A stretch of 64,000 bases of DNA, taken from Bacteroidia bacterium. Lineage in GTDB: Bacteria; Bacteroidota; Bacteroidia; SXHM01. The notes beneath the pieces were generated by a model, which searched no databases, had not been told where the DNA came from, and saw only the letters and a list, made by a program, of their open reading frames with translations. Location: NCBI GenBank assembly GCA_022072225.1, contig JAJVIC010000009.1, forward strand, positions 465,746 through 529,745, written 5' to 3'. This document shows, piece by piece, positions 1-7,459 of the stretch (its first letter is position 1; each line of letters begins with the position of its first letter). The translations under genes were made by a program, and so were the position numbers.

Positions 1-202
1 GGGCAAAGTTATCGCCATCAGGTTCGTACACATTCATCAGCAAATCAATGCTGTCGCCATCAAATTCGGCATTGCGACCGAAGGGTATGTTGGAGGTGCT
101 TTTAACACTGAACAACTCATCGTAGTAGCGGCCATTGCACTGGGCCGTTGCAACCGCAGAAACAAGTAGCAGCAAAGCAGGAAGGAGTAGAAGTTTTTTC
201 AT
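1..202 (-). CDS. Secreted alpha/beta-hydrolase (carboxylesterase-like), N-terminal part
   Basis: The gene starts at the ATG whose complement is 200-202 and runs off the left edge, so only 67 residues are visible. A clear signal peptide (basic MKK, Leu-rich core, ending near TAQC) is followed by a Cys-containing N-terminus (CNGRYYDELF), then SNIPFG and an LLMNVYEPDGD stretch. That order matches the start of secreted Bacteroidota carboxylesterase/lipase-like hydrolases, where a (L)xMDVYxPxGD strand precedes the HGG oxyanion motif. The catalytic residues lie outside the window, so the enzyme class is inferred from this short N-terminal pattern only. Such proteins often end with a T9SS sorting domain. 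It is divergent from the glycosyltransferase at 288. Confidence 0.55.
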   Translation of the reverse strand, partial: MKKLLLLPALLLLVSAVATAQCNGRYYDELFSVKSTSNIPFGRNAEFDGDSIDLLMNVYEPDGDNFA

Positions 203-242
203 AAGAATTGGGTTTTGGTGGCTGAAAGGTAAAAAGTAAATT

Positions 243-250
243 TACTTTTG
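243..250 (+). promoter_or_regulatory. Candidate -7 box (TACTTTTG)
   Basis: TACTTTTG fits the Bacteroidota -7 consensus TAnnTTTG and lies 37 bp before the ATG at 288. The nearest upstream TTG (215-217) is about 25 bp away, longer than the usual 19-21, so this is a weak call. Confidence 0.3.
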
Positions 251-287
251 TCAAGCTTTGGCAATAATTAAAATGTGAACTAAATCT

Positions 288-1772
288 ATGGAAATCGGAA
301 CAAGATATAAATCAGCTTATATTTTTAAAACACTTCTGTTTTGTTTGCTGGTTGGCTTCCCTGTTTTTATGCATTTGGGCAATCTTCCAATCCGCCTCTG
401 GGACGAAAGCCGCTTAGCCATCAATGCTTATGAAATGAGTAAAAACGGAAACTACCTGATTTCTTTTTTTAAAGGTGAGCCCGATATGTGGAACACTAAG
501 CCCACATTACTGATAGCCCTGCAGGTTTTTTCCTTTAAGTTGTTTGGTACAAACGAAATCGCACTCAGGCTTCCCTCTGCAATTGCAGCATTTTTAACAG
601 CGCTTACCCTGCTGCTTTTTTCTGTTAAATATTTCAAGGACTTTTGGTTTGGTTTCATTGCCTCCTTGATACTGGTTACTTCTTACGGTTACATTAATGT
701 TCACGGAACACGAACAGGTGATTATGATTCATTGCTGACCTTTTTTGTAACTGCATGTGCGTTGTTGTTTTTTCTCTACCTCGAAAACAGGAACAGGATT
801 TATTTACACTTGTTTTTTCTTGCTGTTTTTCTTACTGTAATGACAAAAAGCGTACAAGGATTACTCATTCTTCCGGCATTATTTATTTACCTCATTATTC
901 AGAAACAGTTTTTTGTGTTTAAAGAAAAATGGGTCTATATAGACTTGCTGCTTTGTGTTTTAGCAATAGCTTCTTATTACCTTACAAGAGAGTATTATAA
1001 CCCCGGTTATTTAAATGCTGTATGGATAAATGAGTTGGGCGGAAGGTATATGACAACAATTGAAAGCCATAAAGCGGAATTTATGTTTTACTATAATATG
1101 CTTGTAGGCTATCATTACGTAGACTGGTATTGGTTGGTGCCATGCGGTATGGCAGTTGGCTTTTTTATAAAGGATGAGAAATTAAGAAAAGTAACACTGT
1201 TCAGCACACTCATTGTTGTTTCTTATTGGTTGTTAATCTCCTGTTCAGAAACCAAGATTGAATGGTATGAAATACCCTTATTTCCTTTCCTTGCCATAAT
1301 AATAGCTGTTATTATTTATACAGGTTTCAACTTCTTAAAAAGTTCATCAGATTTAACAAAGCTGTTTAGTTTTAATGTTATTCCCTACATTTTTCTTTTT
1401 ACTGTTTTCTTATCTCCCTACGAAAAAATAATTGATAAAATCTATTTCCCGAAAGAATATGATTGGGATAAAGAATTTTATCAACTCAGTTATTTTCTGA
1501 AAGATGCTGTAAACTCAAAACGTTCTGTCAAAGATTATTATTTATGTTATTATGGCAATAATTCACATCTTTTATTTTACGTAAATATTTTAAACGATGC
1601 CAATCAAAATATTTACTTTAAAAATTGGAATAATTTACAATCGGGTGATAAGATAATTGCTTCTCAACCCCATGTTCGGTCGTTTATTGAAACCTATTAT
1701 TCGTATGAATTAATTGGAGAGGTTGGTAATATAAAACTATATAATATTAGTGGAAAAGCCTTGGTTAACTGA
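288..1772 (+). CDS. ArnT/PMT-like integral membrane glycosyltransferase (GT-C fold)
   Basis: A 494-aa polytopic protein with about ten hydrophobic segments and a soluble C-terminal part from about residue 380. The first periplasmic loop carries the acidic pair D39-E40 in LWDESRLA, which in GT39/GT83 (PMT/ArnT) enzymes is the catalytic/metal region, followed by WNTKPTLLIALQVFSFKLFG and LRLPSAIAA, the typical second and third motifs. Family members move a sugar from an undecaprenyl- or dolichyl-phosphate carrier to lipid A, protein or another acceptor outside the inner membrane; the substrate cannot be read here. The stop is 24 bp before the GTG start of a second membrane glycosyltransferase-like gene (now interrupted), so the two were probably one operon. 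Confidence 0.8.
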   Translation: MEIGTRYKSAYIFKTLLFCLLVGFPVFMHLGNLPIRLWDESRLAINAYEMSKNGNYLISFFKGEPDMWNTKPTLLIALQVFSFKLFGTNEIALRLPSAIAAFLTALTLLLFSVKYFKDFWFGFIASLILVTSYGYINVHGTRTGDYDSLLTFFVTACALLFFLYLENRNRIYLHLFFLAVFLTVMTKSVQGLLILPALFIYLIIQKQFFVFKEKWVYIDLLLCVLAIASYYLTREYYNPGYLNAVWINELGGRYMTTIESHKAEFMFYYNMLVGYHYVDWYWLVPCGMAVGFFIKDEKLRKVTLFSTLIVVSYWLLISCSETKIEWYEIPLFPFLAIIIAVIIYTGFNFLKSSSDLTKLFSFNVIPYIFLFTVFLSPYEKIIDKIYFPKEYDWDKEFYQLSYFLKDAVNSKRSVKDYYLCYYGNNSHLLFYVNILNDANQNIYFKNWNNLQSGDKIIASQPHVRSFIETYYSYELIGEVGNIKLYNISGKALVN

Positions 1773-1796
1773 AATAAATAATCACAAACAACATCT

Positions 1797-1823
1797 GTGA
1801 ATAAGGTTTTAGCATTTATTTTA
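1797..1823 (+). pseudogene. 5' end of the interrupted glycosyltransferase gene (9 codons)
   Basis: GTG at 1797 opens a frame (V-N-K-V-L-A-F-I-L) that runs straight into the insertion element at 1824. Deleting the element and one copy of the 8-bp duplication joins these codons in frame to 5590 onward and restores a full N-terminal signal anchor (VNKVLAFIL then FFFCLVLLALVFII). The in-frame TAA at 1779-1781 limits how far upstream the start can be. Confidence 0.75.
1816..1823. repeat. Left 8-bp target site duplication (TTATTTTA)
   Basis: TTATTTTA directly abuts the left inverted repeat and is repeated exactly at 5582-5589. Eight base pairs is the duplication length known for IS1595-family elements. 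Confidence 0.9.
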
Positions 1824-1846
1824 GGTAATGATATATTTGGCTGTAC
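1824..1846 (+). repeat. Left terminal inverted repeat
   Basis: 23 bp, the exact reverse complement of 5559-5581. The match continues one more base into the flanking duplication by chance. It contains a TATATTTG box reading inward. Confidence 0.92.
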
Positions 1847-1869
1847 TTGCTGAATAAAAAAAAGAGTTT

Positions 1870-2013
1870 TTACTTTGACTTTTTCAGGTGGGCGGCTATT
1901 TTCTTTGCTCCTTCATTGATTAATTGCTGACGCTCTTTCTCAGAAGAAAACAGAGGCTTTTTCTTTTCAGCAGCATCCACAATCTTTAATATCAATTTCG
2001 CTTTTGGTTTCAC
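1870..2013 (-). CDS. 47-aa lysine-rich ORF at the end of the element's operon
   Basis: A GTG at 2013-2011 overlaps the stop of the specificity-subunit gene (GTGTGA arrangement) and opens a 47-codon frame ending in TAA at 1870. The product is strongly basic and probably helical (about 14 Lys, with AAEKKKP and EKERQQLINEGAKKIAAHLKK). I do not recognise a family. Tight coupling to the preceding gene and a position just inside the left inverted repeat argue that it is a real cargo gene rather than chance. It could be a small DNA- or RNA-binding partner of the modification proteins, but nothing in the sequence proves that. Confidence 0.5.
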   Translation of the reverse strand: MKPKAKLILKIVDAAEKKKPLFSSEKERQQLINEGAKKIAAHLKKSK

Positions 2014-2717
2014 ACGATTTTAGGCTTTTTAAGCATCTTTTTTACTGACTTGGCTAAGTCTATTGAACCTGATTCGTATTTATCAACTAATTCAGCATCG
2101 GACAAACCTTTTGCGCTCGTTCCCTTTATTGATAAGCCTGAAATACTTTTAGAAATACTATCTAATTGTCCTGATAGTTGCAAATACATTTCAGCACATT
2201 CATCCTGCCAGCCCCTTTCAGGAATTAAGAAAGTCATTTTTTTAAAGGCTAATTCAGAAAAATTTCCAGAATCTGCTTTACCTGTTACATAGTGCATTAC
2301 ATCGGGCTGATAATATTTTGCAAACCACTGTTGGTTTAATTTTTCTTTATGTTCAGGCTTTACCTGTATAGGTATAGTATGCTCAGATGCAAAGAACATT
2401 TTTTCGGCAGGGATATACATTAATCCTGCATAGCCTTGTCGAAATATTATAATCACTTCACCACTGCATGTTTTTAATTGTTTACCATCTTTAAACGCAT
2501 CCATTGGCAAATAGCCAATAGGAACATACGAAGCTGTATAAACGGGTAATTGTAATACAGACAAAGGATTTTCGTTATTGTAAATAAATTCCTCTGTCAG
2601 ACCATTATTCTTACCAAGAAAGTTAAATAAATCCCCCGCTTTATAGGGTTCACATTTCACATTTGGCGGGATGCTGATACGATACTTTTTAAGTATGTCT
2701 AATTGTTGGGGTGTCAT
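2010..2717 (-). CDS. Half-size type I specificity subunit (HsdS-like, single target-recognition domain)
   Basis: At 235 aa it is about half of a normal HsdS (roughly 400 aa with two target-recognition domains). Residues about 50-180 follow the HsdS recognition-domain pattern: GEVIIIFRQGYAGLMYIP, an ASEHTIPIQV strand, WFAKYYQPDVMHYVTG and ELAFKKMTFLIPE, where the last segment marks the start of the conserved helical spacer (about 180-215). Half-size S proteins usually work as dimers, which would give a palindromic recognition site. Its start overlaps the methyltransferase stop by 4 bp (ATGA), so the two are probably translationally coupled. It would give the methyltransferase sequence specificity. 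The assignment rests on these motifs. Confidence 0.75.
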   Translation of the reverse strand: MTPQQLDILKKYRISIPPNVKCEPYKAGDLFNFLGKNNGLTEEFIYNNENPLSVLQLPVYTASYVPIGYLPMDAFKDGKQLKTCSGEVIIIFRQGYAGLMYIPAEKMFFASEHTIPIQVKPEHKEKLNQQWFAKYYQPDVMHYVTGKADSGNFSELAFKKMTFLIPERGWQDECAEMYLQLSGQLDSISKSISGLSIKGTSAKGLSDAELVDKYESGSIDLAKSVKKMLKKPKIV

Positions 2718-4564
2718 GCTGCAAATGGGTTTTCTAAAACATTATTTAAGTGTTTTAATCGTTCAATCATTTCTTTGTATTCATCCATATTTACATCCTG
2801 ATATTCTCCCTCATAATAGTTTAAGTAAAATTCAGGTGTAAGGTTGTGGAAATTGCTTTCGTTTATATTGGCTGTGTTTATGAATGTGTGCGGAGCTTCA
2901 CAGTTCAAGGTTTTGTAGTTTGTCAATAAATCGGGGATATTATTTTCGCGTATCGGGTAACGCTTATCGCCCTTTTGAAATCCATCGTTTTCTAAGATAT
3001 ACATGAATACATCATAGTTCATCTTTTTTGCAACTTCATTCTTTTGCCGTCTTTGTAAAATCAGCGCGTAGGTTTTCTCTGTGGTGTATGGTCTGAAAAC
3101 GTATTTGTGTAGCGATATAACAGCATCAATTTTAACTTCTGCCAGCATACGCATCCTATACCCTTCCAGCGATGGCGATTCTAATATTCCGTCAGGAATA
3201 ACAATAACAGCCCGACCACCATATTTAAGTGATTTTATAACCTTTTCTAAAAACAGGTTTTCATACCTTTTCTTTTGTGCATAGGTGAAGTTATCTACAT
3301 TGGCAGTTCCTTTATAATCACCATAGGGAACATTGGTTAAAACATAGTCATATTTTTCTTCTTCCAATGTTATAAGCGAATCGGGTGTAACTGAAATATT
3401 AGTGTGTCCATCACCAGCTAAACACATATTAATTCTTGCCAGTGATATGTTTGCCTCTTTTATATCAAAGCCAAAAAATGTTTTGCTTTTTAATTCATCA
3501 TTTACATCAGTAGTAAAGTAACCGCCCCCTGTATAGTTTCTGAGCAGTATGCGGTATGCTTCAGTAAGAAATCCACCTGTTCCACAGGCGGGGTCGCAGA
3601 CCTGTAATTTGCGGGGCGCAAGTTCACCCCTCATTAATAATTCGGACAAGGTTTTAGCGATATGCCTACGGGTGTAATATTCGCCAAATTCCTTTTTCAT
3701 ATTCTTATCGGCAAATGATTCATAGACTGCCCCATACAAATCAAAATTACAGCCTGAATACTGAAACTTTTCTAAGTGTCTTTTTATTTCAGCGCAATGA
3801 GTTGATGTAAGTGCGGGGTCAATACCTAACTGCATCGCAACATCTGAATACACTGATTTTCTTTGTATATCCTCAATAGTAGCTTTTATATCGCGTTCAA
3901 TATTTCTTTCGCGCCAATCAGTCCACAGCATTACATTTTTATCCAGCGTTCTATGTATAGATTCTTGCTCTGTGATGTATTTTAAAACAACAAAGGTTAT
4001 AGTAGTTTTTATCTTGCTATTAATATCATCAATGTTACAGGTGCGATAAACATTTTTCACCTGATATAACGCAGCCTGAAATTCTTTTTCTGAGTATAGC
4101 CTTTCGGGTAATGCTGTATCTTTTTTTGCATTTAGTTTGGTTACACTTATTTGAGTGAACAATATGCCTAAATCGTATAAACCAAGTGGACTATTGATAG
4201 GGTTTCCATCCAGTGTTATTTCTTTTGCATCCTTTGTCCTGTAATACTTCCAAATAGTGTCGGTATTCGTAACAACAAAGTAAGGTAGTTCCTGATATTC
4301 TGCTTTTAATTTTCCCTGTCTTATTGCATCATTCCAATCCCGCGAACCTACTGTTGTATGCTTTGATTTTACTTCAATCAAACCAATGATATTTTTCTCC
4401 CACTTATTAGAACTTGATGGCTCTTTTGAAATCCAAACATCACCGCGTAACGGACTTGTTTTCTTCGTGGCTGCATCAACACGAATATTAAGAATAGGAA
4501 TGTTTACGGCTTCTAAGTGAGGTAATAAATTGTGAATGATATTTGAAGCCTCTTGTTTACTCAT
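2714..4564 (-). CDS. N6-adenine DNA methyltransferase with HsdR_N/PD-(D/E)XK-like N-terminal domain
   Basis: 616 aa. Residues about 320-520 form a class I N6-MTase of the HsdM type: motif I DPACGTGGF (about 322-330) binds S-adenosylmethionine, and motif IV is NVPYGDY (about 408) instead of the usual NPPY/F. The segment at about 280-300, ending in KKEFGEYYTRRHIA, is the typical HsdM lead-in. The N-terminus (about 1-110) resembles the HsdR_N family and has D42 and E64-V-K66, spaced as in a PD-(D/E)XK nuclease site, so this may be a combined nuclease/methylase (type IIG-like) or only a methylase with an inactive domain. No separate HsdR helicase/nuclease is present. The start overlaps the transposase stop (TAATG), an unusual link of transposition and modification genes. 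Confidence 0.85.
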   Translation of the reverse strand: MSKQEASNIIHNLLPHLEAVNIPILNIRVDAATKKTSPLRGDVWISKEPSSSNKWEKNIIGLIEVKSKHTTVGSRDWNDAIRQGKLKAEYQELPYFVVTNTDTIWKYYRTKDAKEITLDGNPINSPLGLYDLGILFTQISVTKLNAKKDTALPERLYSEKEFQAALYQVKNVYRTCNIDDINSKIKTTITFVVLKYITEQESIHRTLDKNVMLWTDWRERNIERDIKATIEDIQRKSVYSDVAMQLGIDPALTSTHCAEIKRHLEKFQYSGCNFDLYGAVYESFADKNMKKEFGEYYTRRHIAKTLSELLMRGELAPRKLQVCDPACGTGGFLTEAYRILLRNYTGGGYFTTDVNDELKSKTFFGFDIKEANISLARINMCLAGDGHTNISVTPDSLITLEEEKYDYVLTNVPYGDYKGTANVDNFTYAQKKRYENLFLEKVIKSLKYGGRAVIVIPDGILESPSLEGYRMRMLAEVKIDAVISLHKYVFRPYTTEKTYALILQRRQKNEVAKKMNYDVFMYILENDGFQKGDKRYPIRENNIPDLLTNYKTLNCEAPHTFINTANINESNFHNLTPEFYLNYYEGEYQDVNMDEYKEMIERLKHLNNVLENPFAA

Positions 4565-5514
4565 TAGTTCTTTGCTGTTAGCTGTTTGTAAGTAAGTCTT
4601 TCATCAGCATTAAACAAAGACAGGTTGAAACGGTTTGCATCGCTTAATTGGCGTGTATTGTAGCGATATGAAAACTCATCGCAATATCTGTTTAAGTGTT
4701 CAGGACTTACTTGGTGATAGATGCCAAATATACCCCGTTTTAGTAAACTCCAAAATCCTTCTAAACTATTTGTATGAAGATTGTTTTTAACATACTCACC
4801 TGATTTGTGTTTTACAACTTCGTGCTGATAGTCCTTTGATAAGCCAGCGTAAGCAGTCCATTCATCTGTTACCATTATTGCGCCTTTCTCCACTAATTCA
4901 GAAATGATAGGCTTTAAGGTTTGCGCTTTGGTATCAGGAACAACCGATGTGCAAACTTTACCATCACTAAGCAAACCGAATACAGGCGTTTTATCTTTCA
5001 CGCTGCGACCTTGTGCGTTCTCTATTTTTTTGTTCGCATGACGGTTAATGTTTTTGCCGCCTACAAAACTTTCATCCGCTTGCGTTACACCTGTAAATTT
5101 AACTTTGGTTTTGCTTTTGAAAGAATTACGCAGCCTACCTAAAACAAACCATGCTGTCTTTTGTGTGATACCTAAATCGCGTGAAAGTTGATGTGATGAA
5201 ATTCCTTTTTTGTGTGAGGCAAAAATGTAAATCGCAATGAACCATTTACGCAAGGGTAAGTGTGAACCCTCAAACATAGTTCCTACCGTTACTGTAAACC
5301 TTTGGCGGCAATCTTTGCATTTATACAAGCCTTTGAAAACACCTTTATCTTTCAACTGATAATGGTCTGCATCCTGAACCCCGCAATGTGGGCAAATCGG
5401 TGAACCAGTCCAACGCAGGTTTTCTAAAAATACTCTGCAATGTGTTTCGGTGCTTAACACTTCGAGCATGTGAGCAAAAGACTTGAACTGTAAGGCTTGT
5501 GAGAGGTTTTCCAT
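4564..5514 (-). CDS. IS1595-family (ISXO2-like) transposase
   Basis: 316 aa. An N-terminal zinc ribbon (C41-P-H-C44 and C66-K-D-C69) is followed by a helix-turn-helix-like stretch (residues about 105-135) and the DDE_Tnp_IS1595 catalytic core. Candidate catalytic residues are D147 in TQADESFVGGK, D217 in VTDEWTAY and E252 (with N249) in HTNSLEGFWSLLKRG, the most recognisable family signature. The protein would bind the 23-bp inverted repeats and catalyse cut or copy transposition with an 8-bp duplication. Full length and free of frameshifts, it is probably active. It is the first gene of the element's operon, with a promoter overlapping the right inverted repeat. Confidence 0.95.
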   Translation of the reverse strand: MENLSQALQFKSFAHMLEVLSTETHCRVFLENLRWTGSPICPHCGVQDADHYQLKDKGVFKGLYKCKDCRQRFTVTVGTMFEGSHLPLRKWFIAIYIFASHKKGISSHQLSRDLGITQKTAWFVLGRLRNSFKSKTKVKFTGVTQADESFVGGKNINRHANKKIENAQGRSVKDKTPVFGLLSDGKVCTSVVPDTKAQTLKPIISELVEKGAIMVTDEWTAYAGLSKDYQHEVVKHKSGEYVKNNLHTNSLEGFWSLLKRGIFGIYHQVSPEHLNRYCDEFSYRYNTRQLSDANRFNLSLFNADERLTYKQLTAKN

Positions 5515-5537
5515 ATCTTTGTTTTTAAATTACAGGA

Positions 5538-5568
5538 CAAATATAAAACAAATAATTGGTACAGCCAA
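5538..5568 (-). promoter_or_regulatory. Promoter of the transposase-methyltransferase operon
   Basis: On the minus strand TTG (5568-5566) lies inside the inverted repeat and is followed, after 20 bp, by TATATTTG (5545-5538), a match to the Bacteroidota consensus TTG-N19/20-TAnnTTTG. The ATG is 23 bp further on. Because the -33 part is inside the terminal repeat, transposase binding there could repress transcription; that last step is inference. Confidence 0.6.
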
Positions 5569-5581
5569 ATATATCATTACC
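5559..5581 (-). repeat. Right terminal inverted repeat
   Basis: 23 bp, the exact reverse complement of 1824-1846. The element's terminal dinucleotide is GG read inward. Confidence 0.92.
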
Positions 5582-5589
5582 TTATTTTA
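5582..5589. repeat. Right 8-bp target site duplication (TTATTTTA)
   Basis: Exact copy of 1816-1823, directly adjacent to the right inverted repeat. Confidence 0.9.
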
Positions 5590-5604
5590 TTTTTCTTTTG
5601 TCTG

Positions 5605-7407
5605 GTGCTGCTTGCCCTTGTTTTCATCATTCCCGATGGCTATGGCGGTGCCGACAGTTTTCAGCATTACCTTATCTCGCGCTATTCGTGGAAGCATCCT
5701 CACCTTTTGCTCGACCATTGGGGCAAACCAGTTTTTACTTTGTTATCGTCTCCCTTTTCGCAGCTGGGTTATAAAGGGTTGTTTGTGTTTAATATGCTGG
5801 CTACCTTACTGTCGGCTGTTTTGGTTTATTGCATTTCAAAACTGCTGCACCCAACCGCAGCCCCGCTGTCGGTAGTGTTTTTTATGGCCATGCCCATAGT
5901 GATGCTTGTTGCTTTGTCGGGTTTAACCGAACCCTTGTTTGGTCTGGTGCTTGTTGCATCGGTTTGGCTCTTTTCCCGCAAACAATATCTCTTTTCCGTA
6001 TTACTGCTTTCGTTTTTGCCTTTGGTACGCAGCGAAGGTTTTGTGGTTTTTCCGGTTTTTGCGCTGGCTCTCGTGCTTGCCAAACAATGGAAATACATTC
6101 CGCTTTTTGTTGCCGGTGCTTTGTTATACAGTGTTGCAGGCTATTTCGTATTTGACGATTTTCTGTGGCTCATCCATCGTAGTCCTTATAAAATGCAAAC
6201 CGGCTTATACGGTTCAGGTCCCTGGTATCATTTTATCATGCACTATGAAATTATTTTCGGCTTACCGGTTGCGCTGCTACTGCTCATTGGTTTATGGTTA
6301 TGTATTCCCAAAAACATAAAATGGCTGAACAACGATAACAACATTATTCGTCTTGTCATTGCGGGCAGCTTTGCCGCTTATTTTCTGGCGCATTCGTATG
6401 TGTGGTGGAAAGGTACCGGCAGCTCACTCGGCCTCGAAAGGGTAATTGCGGGAGTATGTCCGCTGGCTGCAATAATTGCATTTGACGGATTTGGTTTTAT
6501 TGCTGCAGCAACCCGAAATTTTTTTTCGCAGGCTTGGATTCTGTTTCTTCTTTTTATTGCGATAGGTAAAACATCATACGATACAGTTTGGATTAACAAA
6601 CAACCGGATCAGGAGCTCGTTACAATGAGAAAAACAGCCAAATGGATAATGTCCCAACCTGAATTAATGTCGCAGCGTTTCTTTTACTACAATCCCCACA
6701 TTGCTTTTTTGCTGGATAAAGATATTTTTGATACAAATGTGTGTCATCAACTCTGGGGATTAGTAGATGAAAACTATCCCTTGCTATGGCTCAAAGATGG
6801 CGAATACCTGGTGTGGGATGCCCATTTCGGAAGTAACGAAGGCGGTACCACTCTTGATAAATTATTGCACAAACCCGATGTGAAAATTCTAAACCATTTT
6901 TATCCTGACGAACAGCGTTACGTGTTGGGCGGTTATAACTACGAAGTATTTGTTTTCGGCAAACAAAGCGGATGGAAAGACACAATCGTTGAAATTATTC
7001 CCGATTCAGTTTCAGCCTTTACTTTGCTGAAAAGCAAAACATTTGAAGTAACACAGCAGCAGGAGTATGTTGATTTAGTTGAAGAAAACCTCGCACACTT
7101 GCAGCACTCTGAATTGGTTTATCTTGATATTGAACTTAAATATCCTGAATCTCAAATGCTGAACAATGACGAACTTGTTTTTGTGTTGAGTATGGATTGC
7201 AAGGGGAAAACATTGAAATACGATTTGACGGATATTGCTTTTACGCAACACGAAAATAATTATAAAGTATTAAGAAAACGCTGCATGCTTCCACCGATCA
7301 CCAACGAATGTGCAACAGTAAAAGCCTACCTCTGGAATATAAAAAAAACAAATTTGCAGCAAATACAATTGGATGTCCGTTTGTTTCATGTTCCGCAAAA
7401 TCCCTGA
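5605..7407 (+). CDS. Membrane glycosyltransferase-like protein, 5' end displaced by the insertion element
   Basis: The remaining frame (600 codons from GTG 5605) has about ten hydrophobic segments up to residue about 330 and a soluble C-terminal domain of about 250 residues. The early loop with IPDGYGGADSFQHYLISRYSW and LDHWGKPVFTLLSSPFSQLGYKGLFVFN follows the GT-C (PMT/ArnT-like) pattern, with an acidic residue in loop 1 and a WGKP motif in place of the usual WxKPP. The original gene probably began with GTG at 1797 and coded for 614 aa. The insertion removed about 14 N-terminal residues, half of the first membrane anchor, and separated the gene from its upstream promoter, so it is probably poorly expressed or inactive. 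The frame downstream is undamaged, again suggesting a recent event. Confidence 0.7.
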   Translation: MLLALVFIIPDGYGGADSFQHYLISRYSWKHPHLLLDHWGKPVFTLLSSPFSQLGYKGLFVFNMLATLLSAVLVYCISKLLHPTAAPLSVVFFMAMPIVMLVALSGLTEPLFGLVLVASVWLFSRKQYLFSVLLLSFLPLVRSEGFVVFPVFALALVLAKQWKYIPLFVAGALLYSVAGYFVFDDFLWLIHRSPYKMQTGLYGSGPWYHFIMHYEIIFGLPVALLLLIGLWLCIPKNIKWLNNDNNIIRLVIAGSFAAYFLAHSYVWWKGTGSSLGLERVIAGVCPLAAIIAFDGFGFIAAATRNFFSQAWILFLLFIAIGKTSYDTVWINKQPDQELVTMRKTAKWIMSQPELMSQRFFYYNPHIAFLLDKDIFDTNVCHQLWGLVDENYPLLWLKDGEYLVWDAHFGSNEGGTTLDKLLHKPDVKILNHFYPDEQRYVLGGYNYEVFVFGKQSGWKDTIVEIIPDSVSAFTLLKSKTFEVTQQQEYVDLVEENLAHLQHSELVYLDIELKYPESQMLNNDELVFVLSMDCKGKTLKYDLTDIAFTQHENNYKVLRKRCMLPPITNECATVKAYLWNIKKTNLQQIQLDVRLFHVPQNP

Positions 7408-7459
7408 TTTAAAACGCGACAACTAAAATTTTCTTTCCTTTGTTGTAAATAAAATAACC

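Larger units (their letters stand above)
1824..5581 (-). mobile_element. IS1595-family element with restriction-modification-type passenger genes
   Basis: The element is 3,758 bp. Its ends are perfect 23-bp inverted repeats (1824-1846 and 5559-5581) that begin GGTAATGATATATTTGGCTG, and it is flanked by the 8-bp direct repeat TTATTTTA. It encodes, all on the minus strand and in this order, an ISXO2-like transposase, an N6-DNA methyltransferase, a specificity-subunit-like protein and a 47-aa ORF, each overlapping the next. IS1595-family elements with passenger genes are known. Perfect ends, intact reading frames and an undamaged duplication point to a recent insertion. It interrupts a membrane glycosyltransferase gene after codon 9. 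Confidence 0.92.

Noticed and set aside
2050-2292. 80-aa plus-strand frame in the specificity gene
   Set aside because: Antisense shadow of the HsdS-like coding region, with no leader.
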